From contig NZ_JAUSWW010000001.1 in assembly GCF_030815415.1 (NCBI RefSeq), positions 6,076,001 through 6,140,000 on the forward strand: a stretch of 64,000 nt of DNA. Direction: 5' to 3'. Both the position numbers and the translations under genes were made by a program. The first letter of the stretch is position 1. Every line of letters starts with the position of its first letter. Of this stretch, positions 45,989-54,008 are shown in pieces. Under the pieces are notes generated by a model that worked only from the letters and a program-made list of their open reading frames with translations, ran no database searches and was not told where the DNA came from. This stretch comes from Streptomyces canus (GTDB lineage Bacteria > Actinomycetota > Actinomycetes > Streptomycetales > Streptomycetaceae).

Positions 45989-46906
45989 ATGCGCGCCCAG
46001 TTCGTACTGTCCGAGATCGGTGTCGGTCTCCGTCGCAATCTGACGATGACCTTCGCCGTCGTCGTCTCCGTCGCCCTGTCCCTCGCCCTGTTCGGCGGGT
46101 CGCTCCTCATGAGCGACCAGGTCAGCACCATGAAGGGCTACTGGTACGACAAGGTCAACGTCTCGGTCTTCCTCTGCAACAAGAGCGACGCCGAGTCCGA
46201 CCCCAACTGCGCCAAGGGTGCGGTGACCGAGGACCAGAAGAAGGAGATCCTCGCCGACCTCGGCAAGATGTCGGTCGTCGAGAAGGTCACCTACGAGACC
46301 CAGGACCAGGCGTACAAGCACTACAAGGAGCAGTTCGGCGATTCCCCGCTGGCGGCCTCCCTCACGCCGGACCAGATGCAGGAGTCGTACCGCATCAAGC
46401 TGAAGGACCCGGAGAAGTACCAGGTCGTCGCGACCGCCTTCGACGGCCGCGACGGCGTGCAGTCCGTGCAGGACCAGAAGGGCATCCTGGACAACCTCTT
46501 CGGCCTTCTCAACGGCATGAACTGGGCCGCGCGAGCGGTGATGGCGCTCATGCTGGTCGTCGCCCTGATGCTGATCGTCAACACGGTGCGCGTCTCCGCG
46601 TTCAGCCGACGGCGCGAGACCGGCATCATGCGCCTGGTCGGCGCCTCGGGCTTCTACATCCAGGCCCCCTTCATCATGGAGGCCGCGGTCGCCGGACTCA
46701 TCGGAGGCACGGTCGCCTGCGGATTCCTGGTGGTCGCCCGCTACTTCATCATCGACCACGGCCTGGCCCTGTCCGAGAAGCTCAACCTGATCAACTTCAT
46801 CGGCTGGGACGCCGTACTGACGAAGCTCCCGCTCATCCTGGCGACAAGCCTGCTGATGCCGGCCCTGGCGGCGTTCTTCGCGCTGCGCAAGTACCTGAAG
46901 GTTTGA
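45989..46906 (+). CDS. ftsX: Cell division protein FtsX
   Basis: Four-helix membrane partner of FtsE, 305 residues. A short cytoplasmic start precedes the first helix (LTMTFAVVVSVALSLALFGG). A ~120-residue extracellular loop with two Cys (FLCNKSDAESDPNCAKG), typical of the actinobacterial version, contacts hydrolases of the NlpC/P60 (RipC) type. Then come three helices, with the conserved RRRETGIMRLVGAS in the loop. Translationally near ftsE. The usual next gene, an S41 protease, is displaced 1.4 kb by a TnpB insertion. Confidence 0.95.
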   Translation: MRAQFVLSEIGVGLRRNLTMTFAVVVSVALSLALFGGSLLMSDQVSTMKGYWYDKVNVSVFLCNKSDAESDPNCAKGAVTEDQKKEILADLGKMSVVEKVTYETQDQAYKHYKEQFGDSPLAASLTPDQMQESYRIKLKDPEKYQVVATAFDGRDGVQSVQDQKGILDNLFGLLNGMNWAARAVMALMLVVALMLIVNTVRVSAFSRRRETGIMRLVGASGFYIQAPFIMEAAVAGLIGGTVACGFLVVARYFIIDHGLALSEKLNLINFIGWDAVLTKLPLILATSLLMPALAAFFALRKYLKV

Positions 46907-46914
46907 CCGCTCCC

Positions 46915-46977
46915 CTCCGCGCCAGGCGGGGAGGGGATTCCTGGCTCAGGCGGCCTCCTGGAGCGGCGCTCCAGGAG
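46915..46977 (-). ncRNA. Candidate omegaRNA (reRNA) scaffold 3' part
   Basis: In known TnpB systems the guide RNA comes from the 3' end of tnpB and the element's right end. Here a perfect stem, CCTCCTGGAGC (46953-46963) / GCTCCAGGAGG (46967-46977), lies in the last codons of tnpB, followed by a second G/C hairpin. Those codons are GTA AGA CCT CCT GGA, atypical in this genome, which suggests they are constrained as RNA. Boundaries and expression are inferred. Confidence 0.45.
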
Positions 46978-48130
46978 GTCTTACGCCCTCGTCACCAGCC
47001 GGGGCCAGACCAGCCCGGACGAGCATCACGCGCGCGGAGTTCTTGTCCCTGGGGGACACGAGCCCGCATGCGGTGCAGGTGTAGGTGCGTTGCGACAGCG
47101 GCAGTGCGTGCTTGGTTCTCGCTCCGCACCTGCCGCAGTCCATGGTGGTGTGCGCGGGGTGGACCAGGCGGACGTCCCGCCCGTGTTTGCGGCCCATTTC
47201 CAGCAGGGCCTTCTTGGTGGTGCCGATGGCGGCGTCGGCCGCCTTGCGTGCCAGGGACGACCGCGCGAGGAACTTCGGCTTGAAGTCCTCCACCGCGATC
47301 ACGTCATGGTCGCGCACGACCTTCTTGGCCCACTTGCGCGCCGTGTCCTGCCGTTGCCGGGCGATCTTCCGGTGCGTCTTCGCCCGCCATCGCTTCGCCG
47401 TCCGATAGCCCTTCGAGGCGGCCTGGCCCTTCTTCGGCTTACGGCGGGCCATCATCCGGTCGTACCGGGAGAGCTTCTGCCGGGCCTTCCCGCCGTGGTC
47501 GGGGTGCGGGAGGTCGTGGGCGTCGCTCGTGGTGGTCGCGATCTCTGTCACACCCCAGTCGACGCCGAGCACCCGGTCGGTGACAGGCAGCGGCTGGACT
47601 TCGGCCGGGACGAGGAAGGAGGCGTACCAGTCGCCGACGCCGTCCTGGTACACCCGCACACTCGACGGTTCTGCGGGCAGTTCCCGCGACCACACCACCG
47701 GTACGACGACCCCGCCCGCCAAATGAAGGCGCCCGGCCTTGAGACGGAACCCTCGCCGCGTGTAGTTCAGCGTGGGGGCGGCCTCGCGTTTCTTCTTGTA
47801 CCCCGGCATCCCCACCCGCTGCCTGACGGGCAGTCTCTCCTTGACGTCCTTCAGAGCCTTGGCACGGGACTTGCCGAAGTCACGGATGAGCTGCTGCTGC
47901 GGAACCGAGGACCCCTCGGCCAGCCACGGTGTCACGGCGCGGGCCCGAGTCAGCATCCGGTCCAGCCGCGCCGGACCGCACTTCTCCCCGTCGCGGTGGG
48001 CCTTCTTCGAGCGGGCCACGCACTCGTTCCACAGCCACCGGCAGCGGTCCCACTCGGCCAGCAGGGCCTCGCGCGCGACCGCGGAGACGCGCAACCGGTA
48101 GGTGTACCGGACGTGCCCGGCTTCCTCCAT
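46946..48130 (-). CDS. tnpB: RNA-guided nuclease TnpB, IS605 family (OrfB)
   Basis: 394 residues from ATG 48130 (a GTG three codons earlier is possible). All three RuvC acidic residues are present: D191 in LGVDWGVTEIA, E281 in VIAVEDFKPK and D362 in SPRDKNSARVML. The zinc finger is intact (C332, C335, C352, C355 in MDCGRCG and TCTACG). TnpB proteins are RNA-guided DNA endonucleases and ancestors of Cas12; this one has every recognisable catalytic residue and no frameshift, so it may be active. It lies antisense to its division-gene neighbours. The 3' end overlaps a structured candidate guide RNA. Confidence 0.9.
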   Translation of the reverse strand: MEEAGHVRYTYRLRVSAVAREALLAEWDRCRWLWNECVARSKKAHRDGEKCGPARLDRMLTRARAVTPWLAEGSSVPQQQLIRDFGKSRAKALKDVKERLPVRQRVGMPGYKKKREAAPTLNYTRRGFRLKAGRLHLAGGVVVPVVWSRELPAEPSSVRVYQDGVGDWYASFLVPAEVQPLPVTDRVLGVDWGVTEIATTTSDAHDLPHPDHGGKARQKLSRYDRMMARRKPKKGQAASKGYRTAKRWRAKTHRKIARQRQDTARKWAKKVVRDHDVIAVEDFKPKFLARSSLARKAADAAIGTTKKALLEMGRKHGRDVRLVHPAHTTMDCGRCGARTKHALPLSQRTYTCTACGLVSPRDKNSARVMLVRAGLAPAGDEGVRPPGAPLQEAA

Positions 48131-48367
48131 GGCGACCACGTCGACTCTCTCCCCACCTTCGCCATCGGCCGCTCAGAGCGTATGCACGACGCTCGAACAT
48201 CTGGGTCCTGCGGCGTCACTGTCACGCCACGGGGTGACCATTGGTGCGTTTGTTCGCTCCTTGCTGATTCCGGTGTGCCGTGCATCAGGCGCCTCGGTGA
48301 CGCATGCCACGAGGGGCGTGCGGCCAACGGCTCATGCGCTCCTCCTCGTTGTCCTAGACTCACCCGC
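48131..48367. other. Region between tnpB start and the S41 protease
   Basis: About 235 bases holding the tnpB 5' flank (and presumably the element's left end) and the S41 protease promoter. A -10-like TAGACT at 48355-48360 lies eight bases before the protease ATG, so its transcript may be nearly leaderless. No clear TAM or terminal repeat could be fixed. Confidence 0.45.
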
Positions 48368-49537
48368 ATGTCAGGCCGAGACCTGTTCTGTCAGCCCCGT
48401 CGCATCGGCCGCGGGGCGGCTCTGACGTTGGTGTTCGCGAGTGTGCTGGTGGCGGGGGCCGCGACCGGGTCGTTGCCCGAGGCCGACCGGAAAGGCACGC
48501 AGGACAGGGCGGGTTCGGCCGTGCCGGCCGGGCGGCAGGAGAATGTCGCCGACGCCGCCGCCGAGGCCATGGCCGCCGGGAAGTCGCCCGTGGAGGCGGC
48601 TGAGCGGGCCGTCAGCCGTAGTGGGGACCGGTGGGGAGCCGTCTACTCGCCGGGGGAGTACGAGGAGTTCGAAGAGGCCCTCGACGGGCGGTACACCGGC
48701 GTCGGGCTGTGGGCACGGCGGGAGCGGGGTGGGCGGATCGAGGTGACCAAGGTGCGGACCGGGTCGCCCGCGGCGGTCGCCGGAATCCGGGCCGGGGACC
48801 GGCTGCGCAGTGTCGACGGACGGAAGGTCGACGGGCGGCCCGTCACCGAGGTGGTCTCCTTACTGCGCGGTGACGCCACCGACGCGGCGGCCGGTACGGC
48901 GGTCACGCTCGGGCTGGAGCGGGGCACGCGCGCGTGGGACGAGACGGTGCGGCGGGCCCGGCTGTCCACGGACTCGGTCACCGTTCGACAGCTCGCAGGC
49001 GGGATCACCGTCATCAAGATCGACTCGTTCACCAAGGGCTCGGGCGACGCCGTCCGCACCGCCGTACGGCAGGCCCCCGCCGCCTCCGGCGTCATCCTCG
49101 ACCTGCGCGGCAACTCCGGCGGCCTGGTCACCGAGGCCGTCACCGCCGCCTCCGCCTTCCTCGACGGCGGCCTCGTCGCCACCTACGACGTCGACGGCGC
49201 CCAGCAGGCCCTGCACGCCGACCTCGGCGGCGACACCACCAGACCCCTGGTCGCGCTCGTCGACGGCGGCACGATGAGCGCGGCCGAGCTGCTCACGGGT
49301 GCGTTGCAGGACCGGGGGCGCGCGGTGGTCGTGGGGTCCCGCACCTTCGGGAAGGGCTCGGTGCAGATGCCCAGCCGGCTCCCCGACGGGTCGGTGGCCG
49401 AGCTGACCGTGGGGCACTACCGGACGCCGTCCGGACGCGGTGTCGACGGCACGGGCATCACCCCCGACCTGGACGCCGACCAGCAGATGATCGAGCGCGC
49501 GGAGACGGTCCTGAGCGGACTGGGCCCCCCGTCGTAA
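48368..49537 (+). CDS. C-terminal processing peptidase, S41 family, with TTA codon
   Basis: Secreted or membrane-anchored carboxyl-terminal protease, 389 residues from ATG 48368. An N-terminal hydrophobic anchor (AALTLVFASVLVAGAATG) comes first, then a PDZ domain (VRTGSPAAVAGIRAGDRLRS). The protease core has the catalytic Ser in DGGTMSAAELLTG and the catalytic Lys in SRTFGKGSVQ. It belongs to the ftsEX-smpB neighbourhood. Codon 165 is TTA (48860-48862), so translation should depend on the developmentally controlled bldA tRNA. The large frame extending upstream to 47090 is antisense to tnpB and not real. Confidence 0.92.
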   Translation: MSGRDLFCQPRRIGRGAALTLVFASVLVAGAATGSLPEADRKGTQDRAGSAVPAGRQENVADAAAEAMAAGKSPVEAAERAVSRSGDRWGAVYSPGEYEEFEEALDGRYTGVGLWARRERGGRIEVTKVRTGSPAAVAGIRAGDRLRSVDGRKVDGRPVTEVVSLLRGDATDAAAGTAVTLGLERGTRAWDETVRRARLSTDSVTVRQLAGGITVIKIDSFTKGSGDAVRTAVRQAPAASGVILDLRGNSGGLVTEAVTAASAFLDGGLVATYDVDGAQQALHADLGGDTTRPLVALVDGGTMSAAELLTGALQDRGRAVVVGSRTFGKGSVQMPSRLPDGSVAELTVGHYRTPSGRGVDGTGITPDLDADQQMIERAETVLSGLGPPS

Positions 49538-49583
49538 ACGACTTCCCGTACACCCCCTCCGTAGTGCGAAAATGGTCGGCACT

Positions 49584-50138
49584 ATGAGCAAGGGAATGTA
49601 CGTACCGAAGGAGTCCCAGCCCAAGCAGGGCGGGACGGCCGCCAAGGGCCGGGACGGCGAGAAGGGCGGCAAGCGCAAGATCGTCGCCCAGAACAAGAAG
49701 GCCCGCCACGACTACGCGATCATCGACACCTACGAGGCCGGCATCGTGCTGACCGGCACCGAGGTCAAGTCGCTGCGCGAAGGACGGACCTCGCTGACCG
49801 ACGGCTTCGTCCAGATCGACCAGGGGGAGGCGTGGCTGCACAACGCCCACATCCCCGAGTATCACCAGGGCACCTGGACCAACCACTCCGTGCGCCGCAA
49901 GCGCAAGTTGCTCCTGCACCGCGAGGAGATCGACAAGCTGGAGTCGAAGGCCCAGGAGACGGGTCACACGATCGTGCCCCTCGCCCTGTACTTCAAGGAC
50001 GGCCGGGCCAAGGCCGAGATCGCCCTCGCGCGCGGAAAGAAGGAGTACGACAAGCGGCAGACCCTGCGCGAGCAGCAGGACCGGCGGGAGTCGGACCGGG
50101 CGATCGCGGCGGCGAAGCGGAGGCAGCGGGGCCAGTAG
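49584..50138 (+). CDS. smpB: tmRNA-binding protein SmpB
   Basis: Partner of tmRNA in rescue of stalled ribosomes. 184 residues from ATG 49584; ATG 49572 and 49596 are alternatives and none has a good ribosome site. The conserved core begins at IVAQNKKARHDYAIIDTYEAG and includes GTEVKSLREGR, HIPEYHQGTW and VPLALYFKDGRAKAEIALARGKK. The ~35-residue Lys/Gly-rich N-terminal extension is longer than in E. coli. It sits about 100 bases before ssrA, a functional pair. Confidence 0.93.
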   Translation: MSKGMYVPKESQPKQGGTAAKGRDGEKGGKRKIVAQNKKARHDYAIIDTYEAGIVLTGTEVKSLREGRTSLTDGFVQIDQGEAWLHNAHIPEYHQGTWTNHSVRRKRKLLLHREEIDKLESKAQETGHTIVPLALYFKDGRAKAEIALARGKKEYDKRQTLREQQDRRESDRAIAAAKRRQRGQ

Positions 50139-50204
50139 GAATAGGCTGGCACCCCGGTGCGTTGGTCACGTACGATGGGTACAGCACCTCAGCGAAGGTG
50201 CGCA

Positions 50205-50220
50205 CCCCTCTCCGGAGGGG
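50205..50220 (+). other. Hairpin in the pre-tmRNA leader
   Basis: CCCCTC (50205-50210) / GAGGGG (50215-50220), followed by an A-rich stretch just before the mature tmRNA 5' end. It is preceded by a smaller stem GCACCT (50184-50189) / AGGTGC (50196-50201). Probably part of the leader removed by RNase P. Confidence 0.5.
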
Positions 50221-50236
50221 ATTGAAAAAACAACAT

Positions 50237-50624
50237 GGGGATGATCGGTTTCGACAGCGGATGTCGAAGCAGGGGAAGCGTGTCGAGGAAGCGGCAATGA
50301 TCTCGTAAACCATATGTCGCAACCAATAATCGCCACTAACAAGAGCGATTCCCGCGCCTTCGCCCTCGCTGCCTAATAAGCAGTGAGCGGAGGCCCATAA
50401 CGGGTGTCAGCCCGGGAGTGTTCCCGACCCGGATCCTGGCATAATCTAGGGAACTAAACCATCGAGCCCGGTCACGGGGTTCGATGGGAAATCAAACAGT
50501 GACTGGGCCCGTCGGCGACTTGTTCGCGTGATCGCCGGGGCCGAGAAAATCACAGCGAACTGCACACGGAGAAGCCCTGATTCTGCACCGTTGGACGCGG
50601 GTTCGATTCCCGCCATCTCCACCA
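50237..50624 (+). ncRNA. ssrA: tmRNA (ssrA)
   Basis: Transfer-messenger RNA, about 388 nucleotides. The 5' end GGGGATGATCGGTTTCGAC and 3' end GGTTCGATTCCCGCCATCTC plus CACCA form the tRNA-like acceptor and T arms (GGGGATG pairs with CATCTCC). The tag-coding part runs from the resume codon GCC at 50332 to the TAA pair at 50374-50379, encoding ATNKSDSRAFALAA, with the expected degradation end ALAA. smpB lies just upstream. The CCA is encoded. Confidence 0.95.
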
Positions 50625-50639
50625 TTTCCCATGTGGGCG

Positions 50640-50669
50640 AGGCCCCGTAGCTTTCGAGCGGCGGGGCCT
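50640..50669 (+). terminator. Terminator after ssrA
   Basis: AGGCCCCG (50640-50647) pairs with CGGGGCCT (50662-50669), followed by TTGCC. Fifteen bases past the tmRNA end. Confidence 0.75.
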
Positions 50670-50682
50670 TTGCCATGCCGTC

Positions 50683-51339
50683 ATGACCCATGGACGTGCC
50701 TTGACCGACGAAACCGAACCCCGGCAGCTACTGCTGCGCGCCGACGCGGATCTGCCGTGGGACGACCTGCCCACCGGCCTCGCCACCGAGCTGCCCGCCG
50801 ACCTCACCGACCGGCTGCGCGCGTGGATCCTGGCCCGTCCTCCCGGCGGCTTCACCGACCGGCCGGCTCTGCGCAGGCACGTCAAGCAGGGGTTGGAGGT
50901 GGCCCGGGCGCTGGCGAAGCAGCTCGGTCCCGCATGGGTGGTGCGGTACCGGGACGAGCGGCACCGCGCCGACAAGACCGTGTGCTGGGGGTGCGGGCAG
51001 CTGTACTGGTCCCTCGACGCGCACGGTACGCCTCCGCACCCGCTGCACCTTGTCGTCGAGTGCGAGTACAAGTGGCACCCGCTGCGCGGCGAGGGCTTCG
51101 GCGACTTCGCCCCCGACGACCCCGCCGCCGCCCTCGATCTCTCCGACGGTCTGGTGGACGACCTGAACCGGTGGGCGCGGGACATCACCGCCGCCATGGA
51201 CACCTGGCTGACGGACCGGGACGACGCCGCGCTCACCGCGGCCCACGACCGACTGCGGGACGTGGGCCGGGAGTTGACCGAGCGGGTCGCCCGTGAGGTG
51301 GGTCCGGGGCGGACGGTGACCTACGGAGGGGTCTGGTAG
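50683..51339 (+). CDS. Hypothetical protein with a CxxC
   Basis: 218 residues from ATG 50683, only 13 bases after the tmRNA terminator. I do not recognise the family. It is soluble, acidic and Asp/Arg-rich, with one CWGCGQ knuckle around residue 105 and an aromatic stretch ECEYKWHPLRGEGFGDFAPDD. The C-terminal half looks helical (DLSDGLVDDLNRWARDITAAMDTWL). Codon use matches a real gene. Genes just downstream of ssrA are often acquired, but no integrase or repeated ssrA end is visible here. Confidence 0.65.
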   Translation: MTHGRALTDETEPRQLLLRADADLPWDDLPTGLATELPADLTDRLRAWILARPPGGFTDRPALRRHVKQGLEVARALAKQLGPAWVVRYRDERHRADKTVCWGCGQLYWSLDAHGTPPHPLHLVVECEYKWHPLRGEGFGDFAPDDPAAALDLSDGLVDDLNRWARDITAAMDTWLTDRDDAALTAAHDRLRDVGRELTERVAREVGPGRTVTYGGVW

Positions 51340-51414
51340 CCCCACGGTCGGCCCGCCCGTTGTGGTGCGCCACCCCATATCGGGGGCTCGTTCACGCTTC
51401 TACGGTCCCTCCTC

Positions 51415-52380
51415 ATGACACAGACCAGAGCCGCGACCCTGCTCACCGTCCTGACGGCCCTCCTCGCCGTCCTCCTGACCCCGACGCCCGCCTCCGCCGC
51501 CTCCGTCCAGGAGGTCACCGGGTTCGGGACCAATCCCGGCGCGCTGCGGATGTTCCGGTACGTCCCCGACGGGCTGCCCGCCGGGCGCCCCGTCGTCGTC
51601 GCGCTGCACGGGTGCACACAGAACGCCTCCGGATACGGCACCGGCAGCGGGTGGACGCAGCTCGCCGACCGGTGGGGTTTCTCCGTGGTGCTGCCGCAGC
51701 AGCAGTCCGCCAACAACGCCTCGCTCTGCTTCAACTGGTTCCAGAGCGGCGACATGGCACGCGGCCAGGGCGAGGCCGCGTCCGTCGCGCAGATGGTGGA
51801 GCGGCAGGTCGGCGATGTCTCCGGTGGGCCGGTGCATGTCACCGGGCTGTCCGCCGGGGGCGGGATGACCGCCGTGATGATGGCCGCGTACCCGGAGAAG
51901 TTCACCGCGGGCGGGATCGTCGCCGGGCTGCCGTACGGGTGTGCGCAGGCCGCCGGGTCGCCGTATGTGTGCATGTATGTCGGGGCCACGCAGACGCCGG
52001 GCCAGTGGGGCGACCGGGTGCGGGCCGCGCGGCCCGGGTACGCCGGGCCCTGGCCGAGGCTGGTCGCGTTCCAGGGGACCGCCGACTACACCGTGAAGCC
52101 CGTGAACATGAGCGACCTCGTCGAGCAGTGGACCGATGTACAGGGCGGCGACCAGGTCGCGGACGTGAGTGACACCGTCGCCGGGTATCCGCATCGGACG
52201 TACACGAACGCGGGCGGCGACACCGTCGTCGAGACGTACAGCATCACCGGCATGGGGCACGGGCAGCCCGTCGACCCCGGGAGCGGGAGCGCGCAGTGCG
52301 GGACCGCCGGGGCGTACATCCTCGATGTGAACCTGTGTGCCGCGTACCGGATGGGTGCCGCGTGGGGGCTGAACGGCTGA
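51415..52380 (+). CDS. Secreted PHB-depolymerase/feruloyl-esterase-type alpha/beta hydrolase
   Basis: 321 residues with a clear signal peptide ending ASA-AS. It belongs to the esterase_phb family, which includes polyhydroxybutyrate depolymerases, acetylxylan esterases and feruloyl esterases. The nucleophile Ser is in VTGLSAGGGMTAV, an oxyanion segment reads VVVALHGCTQN, Asp is in FQGTADYTV and His in GMGHGQPVDPG. Several Cys probably form disulfides outside the cell. No separate binding domain. Substrate class is uncertain. Confidence 0.88.
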   Translation: MTQTRAATLLTVLTALLAVLLTPTPASAASVQEVTGFGTNPGALRMFRYVPDGLPAGRPVVVALHGCTQNASGYGTGSGWTQLADRWGFSVVLPQQQSANNASLCFNWFQSGDMARGQGEAASVAQMVERQVGDVSGGPVHVTGLSAGGGMTAVMMAAYPEKFTAGGIVAGLPYGCAQAAGSPYVCMYVGATQTPGQWGDRVRAARPGYAGPWPRLVAFQGTADYTVKPVNMSDLVEQWTDVQGGDQVADVSDTVAGYPHRTYTNAGGDTVVETYSITGMGHGQPVDPGSGSAQCGTAGAYILDVNLCAAYRMGAAWGLNG

Positions 52381-52426
52381 GAGGCGTTCTGGTGAGGAGC
52401 GCCGGGATCCGGAATGCTCGGCCGGC

Positions 52427-53983
52427 ATGAACCCCCACAGAGGCAAATGGACTTGGGCCGTCACCGTGGCGCTCGTCGCCGCCGTCCTCGGCCCCGGCGC
52501 GCAGGCCGGAGCGGACTCGGACCGCTCCGGCCTTCCCGAGGCCATCGACACCGTCCTGGGCGACGCCCGTATGGAGGGCGGGGTGGCGAGTGTCGTCGTC
52601 GCCGATGCCGCGACCGGTGAGCTGCTGTACCAGCATCTGCCGAGCACCCGACTGATGCCCGCCTCCAACACCAAGCTGTCCACCTCGGCCGCCGCGATGG
52701 AGATCCTCGGGCCCGGGTACCGGTTCACCACGGACGTCCTGGCCCACGGGCGACGCTCGGGCTCCGTGCTCCGCGGCGACCTCTACCTCCGCGGCACCGG
52801 CGATCCGACCCTGCTCGCCGCCGACTACGACAGGCTCGCCGCCCAGGTCGCCGCGTCCGGCGTCACCCGCGTCGACGGGCGGCTGATCGCCGACGACACC
52901 CGGTTCGACGCGCAGCGGCTCGGGCGCGACTGGGCCTGGGACGACGAGTCGTACTACTACGCGGCCCAGATCAGTGCGCTGAGCGTGGCCCCGGACACCG
53001 ACTACGACACCGGGACCGTGATCGTGACGGTCGCCCCGGGGGCGGCGGTGGGGGACGAGCCGGTCGTCACTGTCACACCCGACACCGACTACGTCGAGAT
53101 CGACGTGCGGGCCACGACCGTCGCCGCCGGTGGTGCGAACGCCCTCGCCGTCGAGCGGGAGCACGGCAGGAACGACATCGTCGTCAGCGGTACGACACCC
53201 GTGGGCGGCGCGGGTGCCAAGGAGTGGATGACCGTCTGGGAGCCCACCGGATACGCGGCCGACGTCTTCCGGGACGCGCTCGCCGACCACGGGATCAAGG
53301 TCACCGGACCGAACCGGCTCGGACGTCAGACACCGGTCGGAGCGAGGCCTTTGGCGTCGCACGACTCCATGGCGCTCAAGGACCTGCTGATCCCGTTCAT
53401 GAAGCTGTCCAACAACATGCACGCCGAGATCCTCACCAAGGCCATGGGCTACGAGGTGTCGCAGCAGGGCAGTTGGAGCGCCGGGCTCGCCGCGATCGCC
53501 GGATATCTCAAGGGCATCGGCGTCGACACCGCCAAGGTGCGGCAGGTCGACGGTTCGGGGCTGTCGCGGATGGACAACTTCCCCGCCGGTCAGCTCGCCG
53601 AGCTGCTGCTCGCCGTGCGCGCCGAGCCCTGGTACGCGGACTGGAAGCGCTCGCTGCCGGTCGCCTGCGACCCGGACCGGTTCGTCGGCGGCACGCTGCG
53701 GACGCGGATGTGCGGGACGGCCGCCGCCCTCAACGCACGGGCGAAGACAGGGTCGTTGACGGGGGCGTCGGCGCTCTCCGGGTACGTCACGGACGCCGGT
53801 GGACGTGAGCTGGTCTTCAGCATTGTCCTGAACAATTACCTGGCGTCCTCCGTGAAGCCGCTGGAGGACGCCATCGTGGTCACGCTCGCGAAGTCGACGG
53901 AGGAGGCCGCCACGCTGGTCGAGCCGCGGACAGCGCGTGGCGGCGACCTCGAGTGCGCGTGGCGCAAGCCCGTCCTCTGCTGA
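52427..53983 (+). CDS. dacB: D-alanyl-D-alanine carboxypeptidase/endopeptidase, S13 (PBP4/DacB type)
   Basis: Low-molecular-weight penicillin-binding protein that trims peptidoglycan stem peptides. 518 residues. Signal sequence at the N-terminus (TVALVAAVLGPGAQAGA). The active-site tetrad SNTK places the nucleophile at Ser80 and the Lys at 83. The second motif is SNN in MKLSNNMHAE and the third KTG in RAKTGSLTG. The large inserted domain between the first and second motifs is typical of the S13 group. Ends in a Cys-containing tail (LECAWRKPVLC) beyond the family core. Only 25 bases separate it from the convergent GH3 gene. Confidence 0.92.
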   Translation: MNPHRGKWTWAVTVALVAAVLGPGAQAGADSDRSGLPEAIDTVLGDARMEGGVASVVVADAATGELLYQHLPSTRLMPASNTKLSTSAAAMEILGPGYRFTTDVLAHGRRSGSVLRGDLYLRGTGDPTLLAADYDRLAAQVAASGVTRVDGRLIADDTRFDAQRLGRDWAWDDESYYYAAQISALSVAPDTDYDTGTVIVTVAPGAAVGDEPVVTVTPDTDYVEIDVRATTVAAGGANALAVEREHGRNDIVVSGTTPVGGAGAKEWMTVWEPTGYAADVFRDALADHGIKVTGPNRLGRQTPVGARPLASHDSMALKDLLIPFMKLSNNMHAEILTKAMGYEVSQQGSWSAGLAAIAGYLKGIGVDTAKVRQVDGSGLSRMDNFPAGQLAELLLAVRAEPWYADWKRSLPVACDPDRFVGGTLRTRMCGTAAALNARAKTGSLTGASALSGYVTDAGGRELVFSIVLNNYLASSVKPLEDAIVVTLAKSTEEAATLVEPRTARGGDLECAWRKPVLC

Positions 53984-54008
53984 GGCGGAGGGCCTGCGCC
54001 ACGCGGTC

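Larger units (their letters stand above)
46910..48130 (-). mobile_element. TnpB-only IS605/IS1341-type insertion (ends not resolved)
   Basis: A tnpB gene on the minus strand lies between ftsX and the S41 protease, which I recall as adjacent in other streptomycetes. There is no Y1 transposase TnpA. Two hairpins mark the 3' side: a perfect 11-bp one (46953-46977) in the last tnpB codons, and an imperfect one (CCCCTCC 46915-46921 with GGAGGGG 46931-46937) right after the ftsX stop. The exact element ends are unknown; given limits are the structured tail and the tnpB start. Confidence 0.65.

Noticed and set aside
47090..48367. N-terminal extension of the S41 protease frame
   Set aside because: It is antisense to tnpB and places the hydrophobic anchor internally.
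50605..50624. ssrA 3' end as attachment site of an integrative element
   Set aside because: No integrase gene and no second copy of the 3' end in the window.
50446..50691. Minus-strand open frame inside tmRNA
   Set aside because: Entirely explained by the structured RNA gene on the plus strand.
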